A program made the translations under genes and the position numbers. From Spongilla lacustris (Eukaryota; Porifera; Demospongiae; Spongillida; Spongillidae): 64,000 nucleotides of DNA. The notes beneath the pieces were generated by a model that worked only from the letters and a program-made list of their open reading frames with translations, had not been told where the DNA came from and did no database searches. Location of the stretch: positions 7,499,693 to 7,563,692 of the forward strand of contig OX442427.1 in the NCBI GenBank assembly GCA_949361645.1, written 5' to 3'. This document shows positions 33,785 through 50,800 of the stretch, piece by piece. The stretch's first letter is position 1; every line of letters begins with the position of its first letter.

Positions 33785-33960
33785 TGATCGATTCATTCAT
33801 TCTTCACTCACTCACTCACTCACTCACTCACTCACTCACTCACTCACTCACTCACTCACTCACTCACTCACTCACTCACTCATTCATTCACTCACTCACT
33901 CACTCACTCACTCACTCACTCACTCACTCACTCACACACACACATAAACACACACACAGA
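33785..33960. repeat. (CTCA)n tetranucleotide repeat
   Basis: Pure CTCA/ACTC repeats with one ATTC patch, followed by a CA-rich tract to about 34010. It replaces the expected 3' part of the LTR element. Confidence 0.9.
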
Positions 33961-34397
33961 CACACGCGCACACACATACATAAACACAGACACATACATT
34001 AATACATACATACATAAATAAATTCACCATCCGATCAGATATAGTCCGCCGATCATAAAGGCATTCCAAAAGTATGCGGCTATGCATGCAGTTGACGTTA
34101 GGAACTAAGGAAGGTGAATATAAAATTACGACTGACAAATTTGTTTACCCAAAAGTAACCCGGTATATATACACGCTTGACAAATACGATCATTGAAAAA
34201 AAACTGTCTTAGCCTACGCACATGCATAACAATTGATAAGAACACTAACAGTTTCTTCTACCTCCAGATAAAATACTGATAAAATGTGTACGTGTTATTA
34301 AAATATTACTTACATGTATCTGATCCTGCCGAAGTGCGCGCACGAGACTAATGCAAGGCAATACATATTACGTAACCATGCACAGCTGGAAAATTGC

Positions 34398-34519
34398 ATG
34401 ACGATGTCTCAAGACAGTGATGTGACTACACTCGACGGGGCCCAGTCGGATGTTAGTGACGCAGAGCAGAGCTCGCCCTCCGTACTGTGTCCTCGTGGGC
34501 AAAGCGACAGTACCACCAC
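34398..34519 (+). CDS. Candidate first exon of the RAMA-domain gene
   Basis: ATG opens 40 codons starting MTMSQDSDVTTLDGAQSDVS, acidic and Ser-rich, ending at the donor CACCAC|GTAAGC. It lies 1.3 kb upstream of the RAMA-type gene on the same strand. Phase does not match the exon at 35809 directly, so another exon would have to lie between them. Confidence 0.35.
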
Positions 34520-34979
34520 GTAAGCAAACAATTGTCACTTTAAAAACCCGGTGGTGTGAACTGTTATTCGAAACGTATCTGCTATATGTATCCGGTGACG
34601 TACGATGTATGAAGGGGTTAAAAAGTGTGTGTGGGTGGGCAAAAATTTTGGTGCCCCTCAGAAGCTTGTAGTACAATGTATTAGCATTTTCTGATTGTAT
34701 CATTTGGCACACCAATCAAGTTATTATTTCAGCAAGAAACTGTTCCCCCCCCCCCCCCCCCCCCCCCCCCCCTTCCCCTTCTCCTTTTCTATGCCACTGC
34801 AAGACACGGGAATGGGCTGGAGTCATGATTTGTAATGGCTAGTTACACCTTCATGTTAGGGCATGATACGAACATCAGGGAGTTTAAGATTGGGGAAGTG
34901 GGTGGAGAATGGGGTGGAGAAGGGATACTAACTAGACCTGAAACTTCATAAGCTCTTGTTTGTAGTTATGTGTTCATAC

Positions 34980-35495
34980 AGAGTGATGCATGAGTACCCA
35001 CACCCATGCATGAGTACCCACACCCATGCATGAGTACCCACACCCATGCATGAGTACCCACACCCATGCATGAGTACCCACACCCATGCATGAGTACCCA
35101 CACCCATGCATGAGTACCCACACCCATGCATGAGTACCCACACCCATGCATGAGTACCCCCACACCATGTATGAGTACCCACACCCATGCATGAGTACCC
35201 ACACCATGTATGAGTACCCACACCCATGCATGAGTACCCACACCCATGCATGAGTACCCTCACCCATGCATGAGTACCCCCACACCATGCATGAGTACCC
35301 ACACCCATGCATGAGTACCCACACCCATGCATGAGTACCCACACCCATGCATGAGTACCCACACCCATGCATGAGTACCCCCCACACCATGCATGAGTAC
35401 GTACCCACACCCATGCATGAGTACCCACACCATGCATGAGTGCGTACCCACACCCATGCATGAGTACCCCCACACCATGCATACACTGTACATAC
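34980..35495. repeat. 19-20-bp minisatellite (ATGAGTACCCACACCCATGC)
   Basis: About 26 copies with a few 1-3 base variants (extra C, CACCATGTATG, ACGTACCC). Period 19-20 bp. Confidence 0.93.
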
Positions 35496-35819
35496 ATGTA
35501 AAAATACTAAAGCACTGATAGGGCATAAGAACACTGAACTGAAAAAGACCCTTCATTTTTGATGGCATTTTTCTATCACCTTTACTTTGTTCTTCCACAC
35601 ACACACCACCACCAACACACACTAGCACTGAACTTCCTAAATCCTTTCCTTCCACCTTCACCACTTCCACCTTCACACCTAATGCTCTCCATACTTTGGA
35701 GTCCATTTCCAACCAACAGCTCAAGATAATCAGTAGCCTTTCATCCAACTGTGAGCCACACCCCATTTCCAGTAACAAGTTTATTAATGGCATGCCTTTC
35801 CTTTGCAGGCACCCCTAAG

Positions 35820-36797
35820 ATGGCACAGGACATGAAGAAAGAAGCGCTTGAAATCGAGGCCCACTTGAAGGCGATCAGTGAAGCCAATCAACAGGAAAGG
35901 AAAAAGTTATCTGAAGTTCACAGTGTGCTCTCTGTGGGGTCCCGGCCCCCCGGGGGGATATCTGCGGAGGGGCTGAGGGAACAGGTGGTAGGGCTAGCCA
36001 GCAGGCAGAAGTTGCTGCTACAGTGTGTTGTGCGACAGAAGCATATCATCAGCGAAGTCGGTCTTCTGGTACCAGGAGAGGAGTTAGCAAGTGCCAGACA
36101 GCGAAAGGAGGCAGGCCCAACAGGCTTAGTATCAGTTCCAGCACATATTTGTACCCCTGGACCGGATCCCACTGGTGGACCAACTACTGTTGTTCCACTT
36201 GCACAGGTTGGAGGTTTGGCAGAACCCAAGGCAGCGAGGAAAGCTGAATGGTTCCTTCAAAGCTCAAATGACACAACTCTCCAGGTTAAATGTCAGGCAC
36301 TTCCATCTTCAAGCCAGCTACCCCTTCTACCATCACACCCCCCACCTCCACCATCTTCAAGCCAGCCACCCCTTCTATCATCACACCCCCCACCTCCACC
36401 ATCTTCAAGCCAGCCATCCCTTCTACCATCACACCCCCCACCTCCACCATCTTCAAACCAGCCACCCCTTCTACCATCACACCCCCCACCTCCAACATCT
36501 TCAAGCCAGCTACCCCTTCTACCATCACACCCCCCACCTCCACCATCTTCAAGCCAGCTACCCCTTCTACCATCACATCCCCCACCTCCACCATCTTCAA
36601 GCCAGCCACCCCTTCTACCATCACATCTGGCAGAGCCAGTACCTTTGGATACTCTGATCAAGTGTGGACTGCTTGTCCCAGATAAAGATGCTATGACATG
36701 TAACCTCCTGGTGAGATCCGGTTATTGAACATATATAGATGTTCTATGGAATTGATAGCATTGAGGAGTGAGAGGCCCATGTGTAAGCTTCACTTAT

Positions 36798-36830
<33 letters not shown>

Positions 36831-38224
36831 TTTTTCTTTTTCCTTCTCCAGGGGTGTGAGTTCAAAGCTTCCCTACTGCAAGATGGCAGTATTAGGTCAC
36901 AGCCGGAAGGGAAGACATTTCAGACTCCTCACCAATGGATCACATCATGTTGGGCCATACTGGGCCATGAGAAGAGATGTAACAAGAAGCAAGCTTACAA
37001 GGCTGTAAGTCACCCTCATCTGATAAGGTGTAAGCCCCTCAGCTGATACAATAACATTTGTGACACAATTATTCATTATGTAATTATTACTACATGTAAA
37101 ATGTACATTTTCGTATGTATATATGCATATGCATATCTACTTTTTTAATCAATAAAAATTTTAAAATAAAATTTCAAGTCTGTGAGGGTGACTACTTCGA
37201 TTGTTATGCATAATTTCATGCGGTTTATGAAGCTTTTGTTTGACAGTACCCTCCAGAACCATTTTGACTAAGGTATGATTTATAGGATATAACTAGACAT
37301 GTGTGTTTGCAATATGAACTTTTGAAATGACGCAATCGTTTTATCTGCTTCCTATGATTCCTTCTTACCTGACTAGATTCTATTACATGCATGCAGGGAA
37401 GCTATCATGTTAACGATGAATTGTATGCTCTTATTCGACTAGATTTTATTTGCTATCGTGCTCTTATAGGTGTCCTACAAGGGATCCACCCTCTCCTACT
37501 ACTGTGAACAGTATAGCATGAGGAAAGGTAGTTCTTTTTAACCCCTTACAACCACCAGGTGACAGTGTGCGTGTTGTCTGCCAACCCCAAGTGACCTCCT
37601 ACCTCAGCCAGAAGGGGACATTGCAGCAGCAGCAGCAGCAACAGGCACTCCAACAAAGTGACATTACTACATCCACCACAGCTAAGAGGTGTGTGCTTGT
37701 GCAGTGCTCACTCGTTTATATGGAAAGGTATCAGCTCGAAAATAAGGCATATATTCATTAGCTGGAAGTGGAGACATGGACAGTAGAAGTTTTGATTAAA
37801 TTTCAGATGTAATTCATCATTTTACGCGCATCGTATAAACAAGCGAGCACTGTATTGAGGTACTACACATATCTCTCATCAAAGTATTACATCATTTGTG
37901 TATGCTACTGTTTTCTAATGTGCACACACGCATGACAAAGGGGGCGAGGGGTCCAAAATACGCGAGGCATACTATATGAACAATCCTGGAGCAGTTTTTC
38001 AACTTTTAAGCTATTATTATTTATTTGTTCCCAGTGCCTCCTCCACTGGCATGACTCTTCACCCTATCGAGGTTCTCCTTGCCTGTGGGGCTGAGGTGGC
38101 GGTGGTTTGTTTTGGGAATCCTAGCGGTACGAGTATGAAACTGCCGGCAGACTTCTGGGGGACAAGTGGTGTGAACCTGCCCGCCCACATGCTATTGGAC
38201 ATAGAGGGGGAACTAAATTGGTGA
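35820..38224 (+). CDS. Probable RAMA-domain protein with Pro-rich repeats
   Basis: Five exons, 35809-36710, 36852-37004, 37470-37527, 37559-37688 and 38035-38224, give 473 residues from ATG 35820 with matching phases. The N-terminal ~100 residues are helical and charged (KKEALEIEAHLKAISEA). Residues ~160-270 are a 17-residue repeat (PSSSQLPLLPSHPPPPP, about six copies). Then LIKCGLLVPDKDAMTCNLL, GCEFKASLLQDGSIRS, KTFQTPHQWITSCW and VSYKGSTLSYYCEQY follow the RAMA pattern as I recall it from MPND and ANKRD31, a fold linked to modified-DNA or chromatin recognition. A Gln run follows, then a C-terminus I do not recognise (HPIEVLLACGAEVAVVCFGN). No MPN/JAMM domain is seen. Upstream coding exons are possible. 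Its 3' end faces SPSB3, 226 bp away. Confidence 0.6.
36290..36625 (+). repeat. 51-bp coding minisatellite
   Basis: About 6.5 copies of a 51-bp unit in the first large exon of the RAMA-type gene encode the 17-residue Pro/Ser repeat. Since 51 is a multiple of three, other frames on both strands are open too. Confidence 0.95.
37025..37465. other. Intron of the RAMA-type gene
   Basis: AT-rich intron between exons 36852-37004 and 37470-37527; no repeat or second gene is apparent. Confidence 0.6.
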
Positions 38225-38449
38225 GTTTCGCTGCTAGCAGAGAGAGTCAGACCACCACTGTAGACCTTCACACTAATGAACAGAAGCCATTCAATACATG
38301 TAGTTGTACATCTAGTTCTTGGAATTGTTTGTTCATGGAAATGATGTTGGAATGTGTGTGTATGTGTGAATATACTTCCCCACCTTTTTCTGCAGAATCT
38401 GATAAAAATGCTCCTTCCATTACAGCTGTGATTGAATATAAGTTAACAC

Positions 38450-39184
38450 TCAAGATGTTTTAGACTGTCTGCTACGCTTCGACGGTAACTTCCACCCTGA
38501 ACTAAATCCAACGTAAGCCTTAACGTGGGGTGGAAGAGGCAGTTTATCAAAATCCTTAGGGTCCCGTATTTCCATTCTTATCACGCCACGACAGAGGGCC
38601 TTCAGAGACAACACGGACGACCGACTGTAGAGCAGTGTGAAGGTACTGTTGTTCGAACTAGCGCACACCATAGGGTACAGTTCCAGACTGGGCGGCACGT
38701 TCTGGTAGGCTAGGCCGCAAGACACACCGTCCACTTCAAACGAGAGGGTTCCGTAGTAGGCGTCATAGTGTAATCCTACTACGAGTTTTTGGGGCTCTGG
38801 GGACTTAGGAGGAATCGTTGTTACGTACTTCCGCGTTTCTCCGTTGTGGTGTAGTGTGCCATCGTAATTGAGTCCCCAGCTGCCGCTGTCCCTACCCATA
38901 ATGGGGTAATAGTCCATGTGGCTACCTAGTAGAGGAGTGTTCCTTGTACCCAATCCGACCATCTTGGCTTGGCCGTGCAATGGAGCGCCTAGTTCCACAT
39001 CGAAGACGTGTTCCATGTTGGGCTTGAGCGACTTAGTGCCCCTGATGGCGGCGCAACAGAGGCTTTGTTGGTGGTGGTTAAACGTTACCGTCAGCTTCGT
39101 GTCGTCTAGAGTCGCGGTCCTGTTGTGTTCCTTGTCGCTCCAGTGCCACTGACATGCAGGCGTGCTGTTTTCTTCCTCCTGCAT
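38450..39184 (-). CDS. SPSB3: SPRY domain/SOCS box protein SPSB3
   Basis: SPSB proteins are substrate receptors of elongin-B/C-Cullin-5/2 ubiquitin ligases; SPRY binds substrate and the SOCS box binds elongin C. Single exon, 244 residues. WHWSDKEHNRTATLDDTKLT, CCAAIRGTKSL, MVGLGTRNTPL, GRDSGSWGLNYDGTLHHNG, VVGLHYDAYYGTLSFEVDG and LYPMVCASS follow SPSB3 across the whole SPRY domain. The C-terminal LKALCRGVIRMEI, DKLPLPPHVKAY is SPSB3-like SOCS box. The start Met (MQEEENSTPACQWHW) leaves a shorter N-terminus than the vertebrate protein as I recall it. It is divergent from the JmjC gene with 137 bp between ATGs. Confidence 0.93.
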   Translation of the reverse strand: MQEEENSTPACQWHWSDKEHNRTATLDDTKLTVTFNHHQQSLCCAAIRGTKSLKPNMEHVFDVELGAPLHGQAKMVGLGTRNTPLLGSHMDYYPIMGRDSGSWGLNYDGTLHHNGETRKYVTTIPPKSPEPQKLVVGLHYDAYYGTLSFEVDGVSCGLAYQNVPPSLELYPMVCASSNNSTFTLLYSRSSVLSLKALCRGVIRMEIRDPKDFDKLPLPPHVKAYVGFSSGWKLPSKRSRQSKTS

Positions 39185-39321
39185 ATTGGCCGCGCGGTAC
39201 GTACGTGCGTGAGAATTGGACCCTCACAATTACAAATTGGAGATAAATTCAGGAAGTAAACTTTTCACATATTTAAATATTATGTAATAGCGCGCTTTAT
39301 TTAGGAGTTATTCTTTCCCAG

Positions 39322-41351
39322 ATGGAAAGGCGAAGCCTTGTCTTCATGCTAGTAGTATATTACGTGACCTGCATCACACCCCTCAGTGCCTCCACCAAAA
39401 TTTCGGGGCTCCATTTCGTTGAACCATCAGATCTATCCCAAATATTATCAGAGCGCTGTGCATTACTGGGTGTTCCTCCCTACCACGATAATGTGACTGT
39501 GCCAGGACTCTTGAACAGCTTGCAGCGCATCTACGAGCACGACCCAGGCGTATTTGTAGGCCAGTTTCGTGCTACCGTCGACCAGTCCTCGGGAACTCGA
39601 CCGTCGCGTACGCTGGCGTTTTCAACTAACCAGTCAAACCTGGTGTTTTATAAGCGTCAAGTCCAAGACAGGTCTTGTCTCTTGCAGCCGCCAAACGCGG
39701 TGCACCGCGCTCAGCCGTACAACGGGGACTTATCCGTTGACGGCTTGGTGCGGTTCGTTAACGACGGGTGCGGGGCGTTTAGAACGGCGCAGGGGACCCT
39801 CACGCGCGCGGGGGTGCATCATGAGCGCATACTAAGTAACCTGTACCGTCTAAGCAGGGGTGAAGATGGGGAAGCCTGTCAGCGAATAAAGATGCCCGAC
39901 ACTTCCTTCTTCGTGCGCGAATACTTGCTTCGCTCTAGACCGGTCGTGATCGAAGGCGCGATTAATGACTGGCCGGCGAGAACTAAATGGACCTCCGAAT
40001 TCCTTCTCGAGCGGTACGGAAAGAACAATGTCCACGTTAAGCTTACTCCCGATGGGAGCTTCGAAGGTGTCGAGAGTGCAGAACTATGGAGCGGTTACCA
40101 CGAAAACAGGATTCCGGTAAGCGTTCGATCGCAGCTTCAGTTTCCTGATCTTGTGGTGGTGAGGCCTGCTTCAGCGGAAATGAAATTCTCCAAGTTTCTG
40201 GACCTAACGCTTGCGAAAAACAAGAGCTATTCTGCATATCTGGAATACTCTTCAATTCCTTACTATATGCCTGAACTGGAGGAGGACGTGGAAGAGCTAC
40301 CATTTCTCGGAGGGCTGCTACACAGGCATCACCTCAATATGTGGTTGAGTGATGGCGGGACACTTGGGAAGTTACATTTTGATCCCTACGACAACTTACT
40401 GTGTCAGGTAAAAAATATATGTATGTATTTCTAAAGCATACATGTACGTTTTTTTAATGCGAAACTAAAATAAAGGTACACCCATCCCAAAGTTTAGTTG
40501 TGTACCTTTGTAAGTTTCTCTCTTGTATGCATCTTATTGGCACGATTTGTAAAAGCAGCCAATTATACAACTTATCCTTCCAATTATTAATTATAGGTAA
40601 GTGTTGAGTTGGTGACCATGAAGGGTTAGCTTGTTTATATCTAACACCAACTGTTACTTATTAATGGCTGATTATTGGAACCTAATTAAGTAGCAATTAA
40701 TATGATACGTGGGAGTTGTTTGTGTGATTGTAGCAATCTTAATTATTAAATAAATTGTATGTGGTGCTATAGGTCTGGATGAGTGTTTAACACTGCTTTA
40801 TTTTGCTGGCCTCTGGTTTATCTTTGGCTATTCTTGGTTATTTCTTCAAGCTTTCTGGAGAAAAGAAATTGATACTTTTTGACCCACATCAAAATGAAAA
40901 CCTTTATGAAGGCCACATTCCAGAAGCCATGTTGAGCTTCGACAGTAGCAGTGGTACCTTCCACCGCGAGCTCCTTCTTGAAAGTACCTCCATGGTAATG
41001 TCACCTGTTGACCTTGTCAAACCTGACCTCGAGAAGTTTCCAAACTACTCAAAAGCAAATAGGCTAGAATGCACACTTAGAGCTGGGGATGTTCTCTTCA
41101 TGCCAGCGTTCTGGTGGCACGAAGTGCAATCTTATCCTGATGTGGTGGAGCATAGGAACCTTGCAGTGAACTTCTGGTGAGTACCACATAAATACTATTT
41201 GTGATATGCTAATGTGGATTCTGTGGACCCTTTCCACTTATCCAGGTATGAGCCAGTGTTGACTAAAGAGTTCCCCTGTGCTGAGTGCAGGCTCCATTTT
41301 AACATGTTCTATAGACAACTTTTGGAGGAGCTGCACATGCCAAAAGACTGA
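39322..41351 (+). CDS. Signal-peptide JmjC/cupin_8 hydroxylase
   Basis: Three exons, 39322-40407, 40851-41176 and 41246-41351, give 505 residues in phase. A hydrophobic N-terminus (SLVFMLVVYYVTCITPLSAS) looks like a signal peptide, so an ER or secreted location is inferred. The JmjC fold has the iron-binding HxD in KLHFDPYDNLLCQ, a 2-oxoglutarate lysine candidate in GEKKLILFDP and the distal His in FMPAFWWHEV. Upstream, REYLLRSRPVVIEGAINDWP is the usual entry to cupin_8 domains (JMJD5/7/8, HSPBAP1 families). About 160 N-terminal residues are not recognised. The likely activity is Fe(II)/2OG protein hydroxylation; the target is unknown. Exact orthology is not decided. Confidence 0.82.
40440..40850. 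other. Intron 1 of the JmjC gene
   Basis: AT-rich 443-bp intron, donor CAG|GTAAAA and acceptor TTCTTCAAG. Nothing else is seen. Confidence 0.7.
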
Positions 41352-41780
41352 AGACAATATTCTAACATGGAAACATTAGGAGCATACATGTAGTATTTCC
41401 CTTTTATGTCTCACCTTTTATTCAATCACATTCTCTTCTGATCAAAGTAAATTGTTGTAAACTAAAAATTAAGTACATATGAAATCTCCCAATCGTCAAA
41501 GTGTATCAGGGAATAAGAAATATTTACAGCAGACCTGTTACAAGTAGTACAGTGAAGAGATAAAAGACAGAAGAAAAAAAAAAACAGAGGTTGAAAAAAA
41601 TAAACTCTATCATCTATAAAATGTATATACAGTGTCTTTATGCACATAGGGAGAGAGACAGTGTGTGCAAGTACACACAACTTGAAATACAAGATAAATA
41701 GAAGAACATGTGTGCATGCAAATAGGTGGACTTAAGCTTCACATCTGAATGCACAAAGAGAAGCAGGATTGTGGAGGAGG
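41352..41780. other. Convergent 3' spacer between the JmjC gene and SUZ12
   Basis: 429 bp between the two stop codons, AT-rich. ATTCAATCAC and several AATAAA-like strings on both strands (TTTATT at 41418, AATAAA at 41600) could supply polyadenylation signals for either gene. Confidence 0.5.
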
Positions 41781-47256
<5,476 letters not shown>

Positions 47257-47258
<2 letters not shown>

Positions 47259-48594
47259 GGCCGGCCCATGTACTAATACTACTGATACATTTACCGCAAA
47301 ATTTCTAATGACGTATTCCCACAGCTACCAAATTTGCATAATTATAAGCATGAACGTGGGAAGGGTGAGGATATTAATCAAGCTACGGAGCATTGCATTT
47401 CAGACGCGGCATTGCCCCGCTTTCAGATCACCGACAGCAGAGCTACGGAAGCAGACTTATAGCGGCCACAACTACGACAGTTATGACCGGCAGAACAGCG
47501 GTAATCAGTTACCGGACGGGCTAGGCTCGTGCGTTTTAGTTGGGGCGCTATTTCTTATGGGCGCATACGGCACATGGCGCAGGTTATTAGGCAAGACTCC
47601 CGCCTTCGTGCACGAAGCAAACTGTCGAAGCAGGTCGCAGGAGTTCAATTTTGTGGCTGAGGCGGTCGCTGCAGCAGCACCTGCCGTCGTCTTCATCGAA
47701 AGAACTCAACAAGTCGCTACTTTCTTTGGAGAAGCGATGGCGGTATCAGCCGGTTCGGGTTTTATTGTGGACGAGCGCGGGTACGTGCTCACCAATGCTC
47801 ACGTGGTTGGCAACGCCCTTAGCGTCAAGGTGAAGCTGCACTCGGGCATGTACGTGCGCGGACACGTAACGGAGATCAACCAAGTCGCCGACCTGGCACT
47901 GATAAAGCTGGACGTCCCCCCGAGCGACCTTCCCCTACCTGCACTCAAGTTCGGCACTTCTGCACTTCTAAAGCCTGGGGAGTGGGTGGTTGCCATGGGG
48001 AGCCCCCTGTCACTCTCCAATACCATCACAGCTGGCATCGTCAGTAGCATCCACAGACCGAGCAAGGAGCTTGGGCTGCAGAACTCGGACATGGCTTACG
48101 TTCAGACGGATGCCGCCATCACTGTGGGGAACTCTGGTGGCCCTTTGGTCAACCTGGATGGAGAGGTCATTGGCGTCAACACCATGACGGCAGGCCCAGG
48201 AATATCATTTGCGATCCCAAGCGACTTTGCAAAGGCTTTTGTTGATAATGCAAATAAGAGCGCAGAGACAAAGGTCGGGCATCGTGGGAAGTACGTTATG
48301 GGTGTCTCCTTGCTGAGCATAACACCTGGTTTACTTCAATCCCTCAAAATGCGCGGTTCCATACCGAACCATGTGCAGCACGGTGTTTACGTAGTCCAGA
48401 TATGGCCACACAGTGCAGCTGAAATTGCTGGCTTGCAGAGAGGGGATGTCATAGTGAGAATGAATGGTAAGAAGGTCCATTCAAACAGCGACCTCTATGA
48501 AGAGGTGCAGAGGGGAAAGAAACTGACTCTGGATGTTGTACGAGACCAGCAGCAGATATCTGTGACAGTCAGCCCTGAACCACTTGATGAATGA
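47257..48594 (+). CDS. HtrA serine protease, HTRA2/Omi type
   Basis: Mitochondrial intermembrane-space quality-control protease of the HtrA family. Single exon. ATGs at 47257, 47308 and 47350 are in frame; the last gives 414 residues and a basic, amphipathic start (MNVGRVRILIKLRSIAF) typical of a mitochondrial presequence, so I prefer it. Numbering from it: a transmembrane stretch around 59-74 (CVLVGALFLMGAYG), His151 in YVLTNAHVVGNA, Asp181 in QVADLALIKLD and Ser262 in TVGNSGGPLVN form the triad. A C-terminal PDZ domain contains IAGLQRGDVIVRMNGK. No obvious AVPS-like IAP-binding motif follows the membrane segment. It could be HTRA2 or a general metazoan HtrA; the membrane segment favours HTRA2. 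Confidence 0.88.
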
Positions 48595-48599
48595 CGTTA

Positions 48600-50170
48600 T
48601 GTGTGCCTGAGCGGCTTAGCCTGTTAGCCAGTCAGTGTAGCCTTGTATTCAGTAGGGCAACCCCTTATTAAAGTGCTATTGAGAATTTTTATTGTGGACA
48701 GCTATGGGGAGATCCGCTAAAAGTATGTCATCACTAGTTAGATCCAAGTTGCGTTTTAAAAACTTAAGGTACGCGATACGATTTATTGCCCACGTGCATG
48801 TTTTTCTTTCAAATTCAATTCGGATTCCAACAATCAGTATCCAGCACGATTTAAATTCTGGTGAATATATTTACAGGATTAAAATGCACTTACAAACTGC
48901 CTATCAATAAACGGTCTATCCGTGTGGTTTATATTTTTAATTTTTAAAATCGATATCTATCTTAATTGTCAGTGTTTATACCGGATAAGTAAACCTCGAC
49001 ATCACCTTGGCCATCAGTCATTGCCACGTACATGACCCGGAAGGTTTAGTATGAACCATAATACTATTGCAATGAATGAAAATGAGTCACATGATGAAAG
49101 TTCTAGTGCGAAGGGCGCTGGTACCGTAGGTATCAATTACGACGCCTTCGACCCGCCCGGGTTTTCACTAAAACAATACGCAAAAGCGGTACTCCCACGT
49201 GAGCAGTTTACGTCCACAACATGTACATTCGCAATTGCAGCCGCAATGTCCGTAAGGCTTCGTTCAAATGTGTCCGGCACATGACATCTCAAGAACACAT
49301 ACTCGGATGCAATTAAGGGCCCCGGTAGGTATCAATTATGACGCCTTTCGACCCGGGTTTTTACTAAAACAATTCACAATTCAAAACAACGTAGAGTAGT
49401 GGGGTTTGGGGGTTGCAACCCCCCCTTTTGTCCAAATTCCTTTTTTTTTGCACGCAGTTTTAGGGGGTTTTGGGGTTTACAACCCCCTCTTTTGTCTTAA
49501 AACCTTGCGTTTCGCACGCACGCGGACAGCACCCCCCCCCCGCTCGTAGAATCGGCCGAAAGCGGACAGCACCCCCCCACGCTCGTCTTATCATTGATTA
49601 ACAACCCCCCCTTTTCTGAAATCCTGTATCCGCCCCTGGGTTTAGTCATAGTACAATATCTATGGTTTAGTGTTCTCACTACTATTATGACGTTAAGCAA
49701 AACAACAATACATGTATACACATGACGCGTGATGTCAATTGCAGCCGCACTTTTTGAATGTCCGTAAGGCTTCTAGTTCAAATGTGCCCTGCACATGACG
49801 TCTCCAGAACACATACTCGGATGCAATTAAACGAGTCTAATCATCATTTCAAATGCAAAACAGATAGCAGCGTTACAGCACTACAAACCACAATGACAAC
49901 TTCATCGCACGTACATTTGTAATGTAGAAAATAATATAATCGATTTTGCATACTGCTGTGGCTAAATGCATTCTTGATTCTGATGCTCGGGTAGAGTCTC
50001 CCCCTAAATAGAGCACCCCCTACAGTGTACATACTGTGCACACGCTGCAAGGCATCTACTAAATTACACAAAATATAACACATAACCCTCGCACCCTAAA
50101 AAAAAAAAAAGAAAAAAAAAAAGAGAGAGAAACAGAAGCCGCTACGTGCATTGGTCAGGGAGCCCGCGCC
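48600..50170. other. Spacer with duplicated segments and a hAT-like end
   Basis: Blocks of 49120-49316 recur: GGTATCAATTACGACGCC-type sequence at 49325-49376, and CAATTGCAGCCGCA to GGATGCAATTAA again at about 49737-49830. GAAATCCTGTATCCGCCCCTG at about 49617-49637 looks like the right end of a CAGGGGCGGATAC-type hAT MITE. A 77-residue frame starting MNHNTIAMNENESHDESSSA (49051) spans a duplicated block and is not assigned. Confidence 0.45.
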
Positions 50171-50172
50171 TC

Positions 50173-50765
50173 TCAGACAAAGAGTTGTACAAAACTGTTG
50201 TAGTGGTGAATGTTGCGCTTCAGAATGTCCTGGCATGGCCCTAGGACACGCTCAAAACGTTGACGATCCAGCTTGGCGCACTTGAGAGTTCCTTGTGCCC
50301 GCACGGTGGCTGCACGTGGTCTCTTTAACAACAGGGCAATCTCCCCTACAATTTTAATAACGAGATAACAGCTGTTATTCATTTGCCCATTCAACACACT
50401 ACACACTACATCCTGGTTGACAATAACTGTTTAGAAAGAGACACGGCGATACAAAGAATAACTTTGGATCAGCTGTTGGACCACGATCACACACCAAAAA
50501 TCAACACACAAAATTAGGTCGGTTGCCAAACATAAGACAGGAGGTAAAACAAGTCTCCACAACAATAGACATTGCTTACCACATCACACACATACATAAA
50601 CACACACATGCACATACACATGCACACACATATACATGCACACACACATGCACATACACGTGCACTCACATGCACATACACATGCACACACACACATGCA
50701 TGCACATATATATGCACATACACATGCACACATGCACATACACATGTACACATATGTACACACAT

Positions 50766-50800
<35 letters not shown>

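Noticed and set aside
34980..35495. CRISPR-like regular repeats (also 10701-11160 and 57790-58232)
   Set aside because: Units are contiguous with no unique spacers and the DNA is eukaryotic; these are minisatellites.
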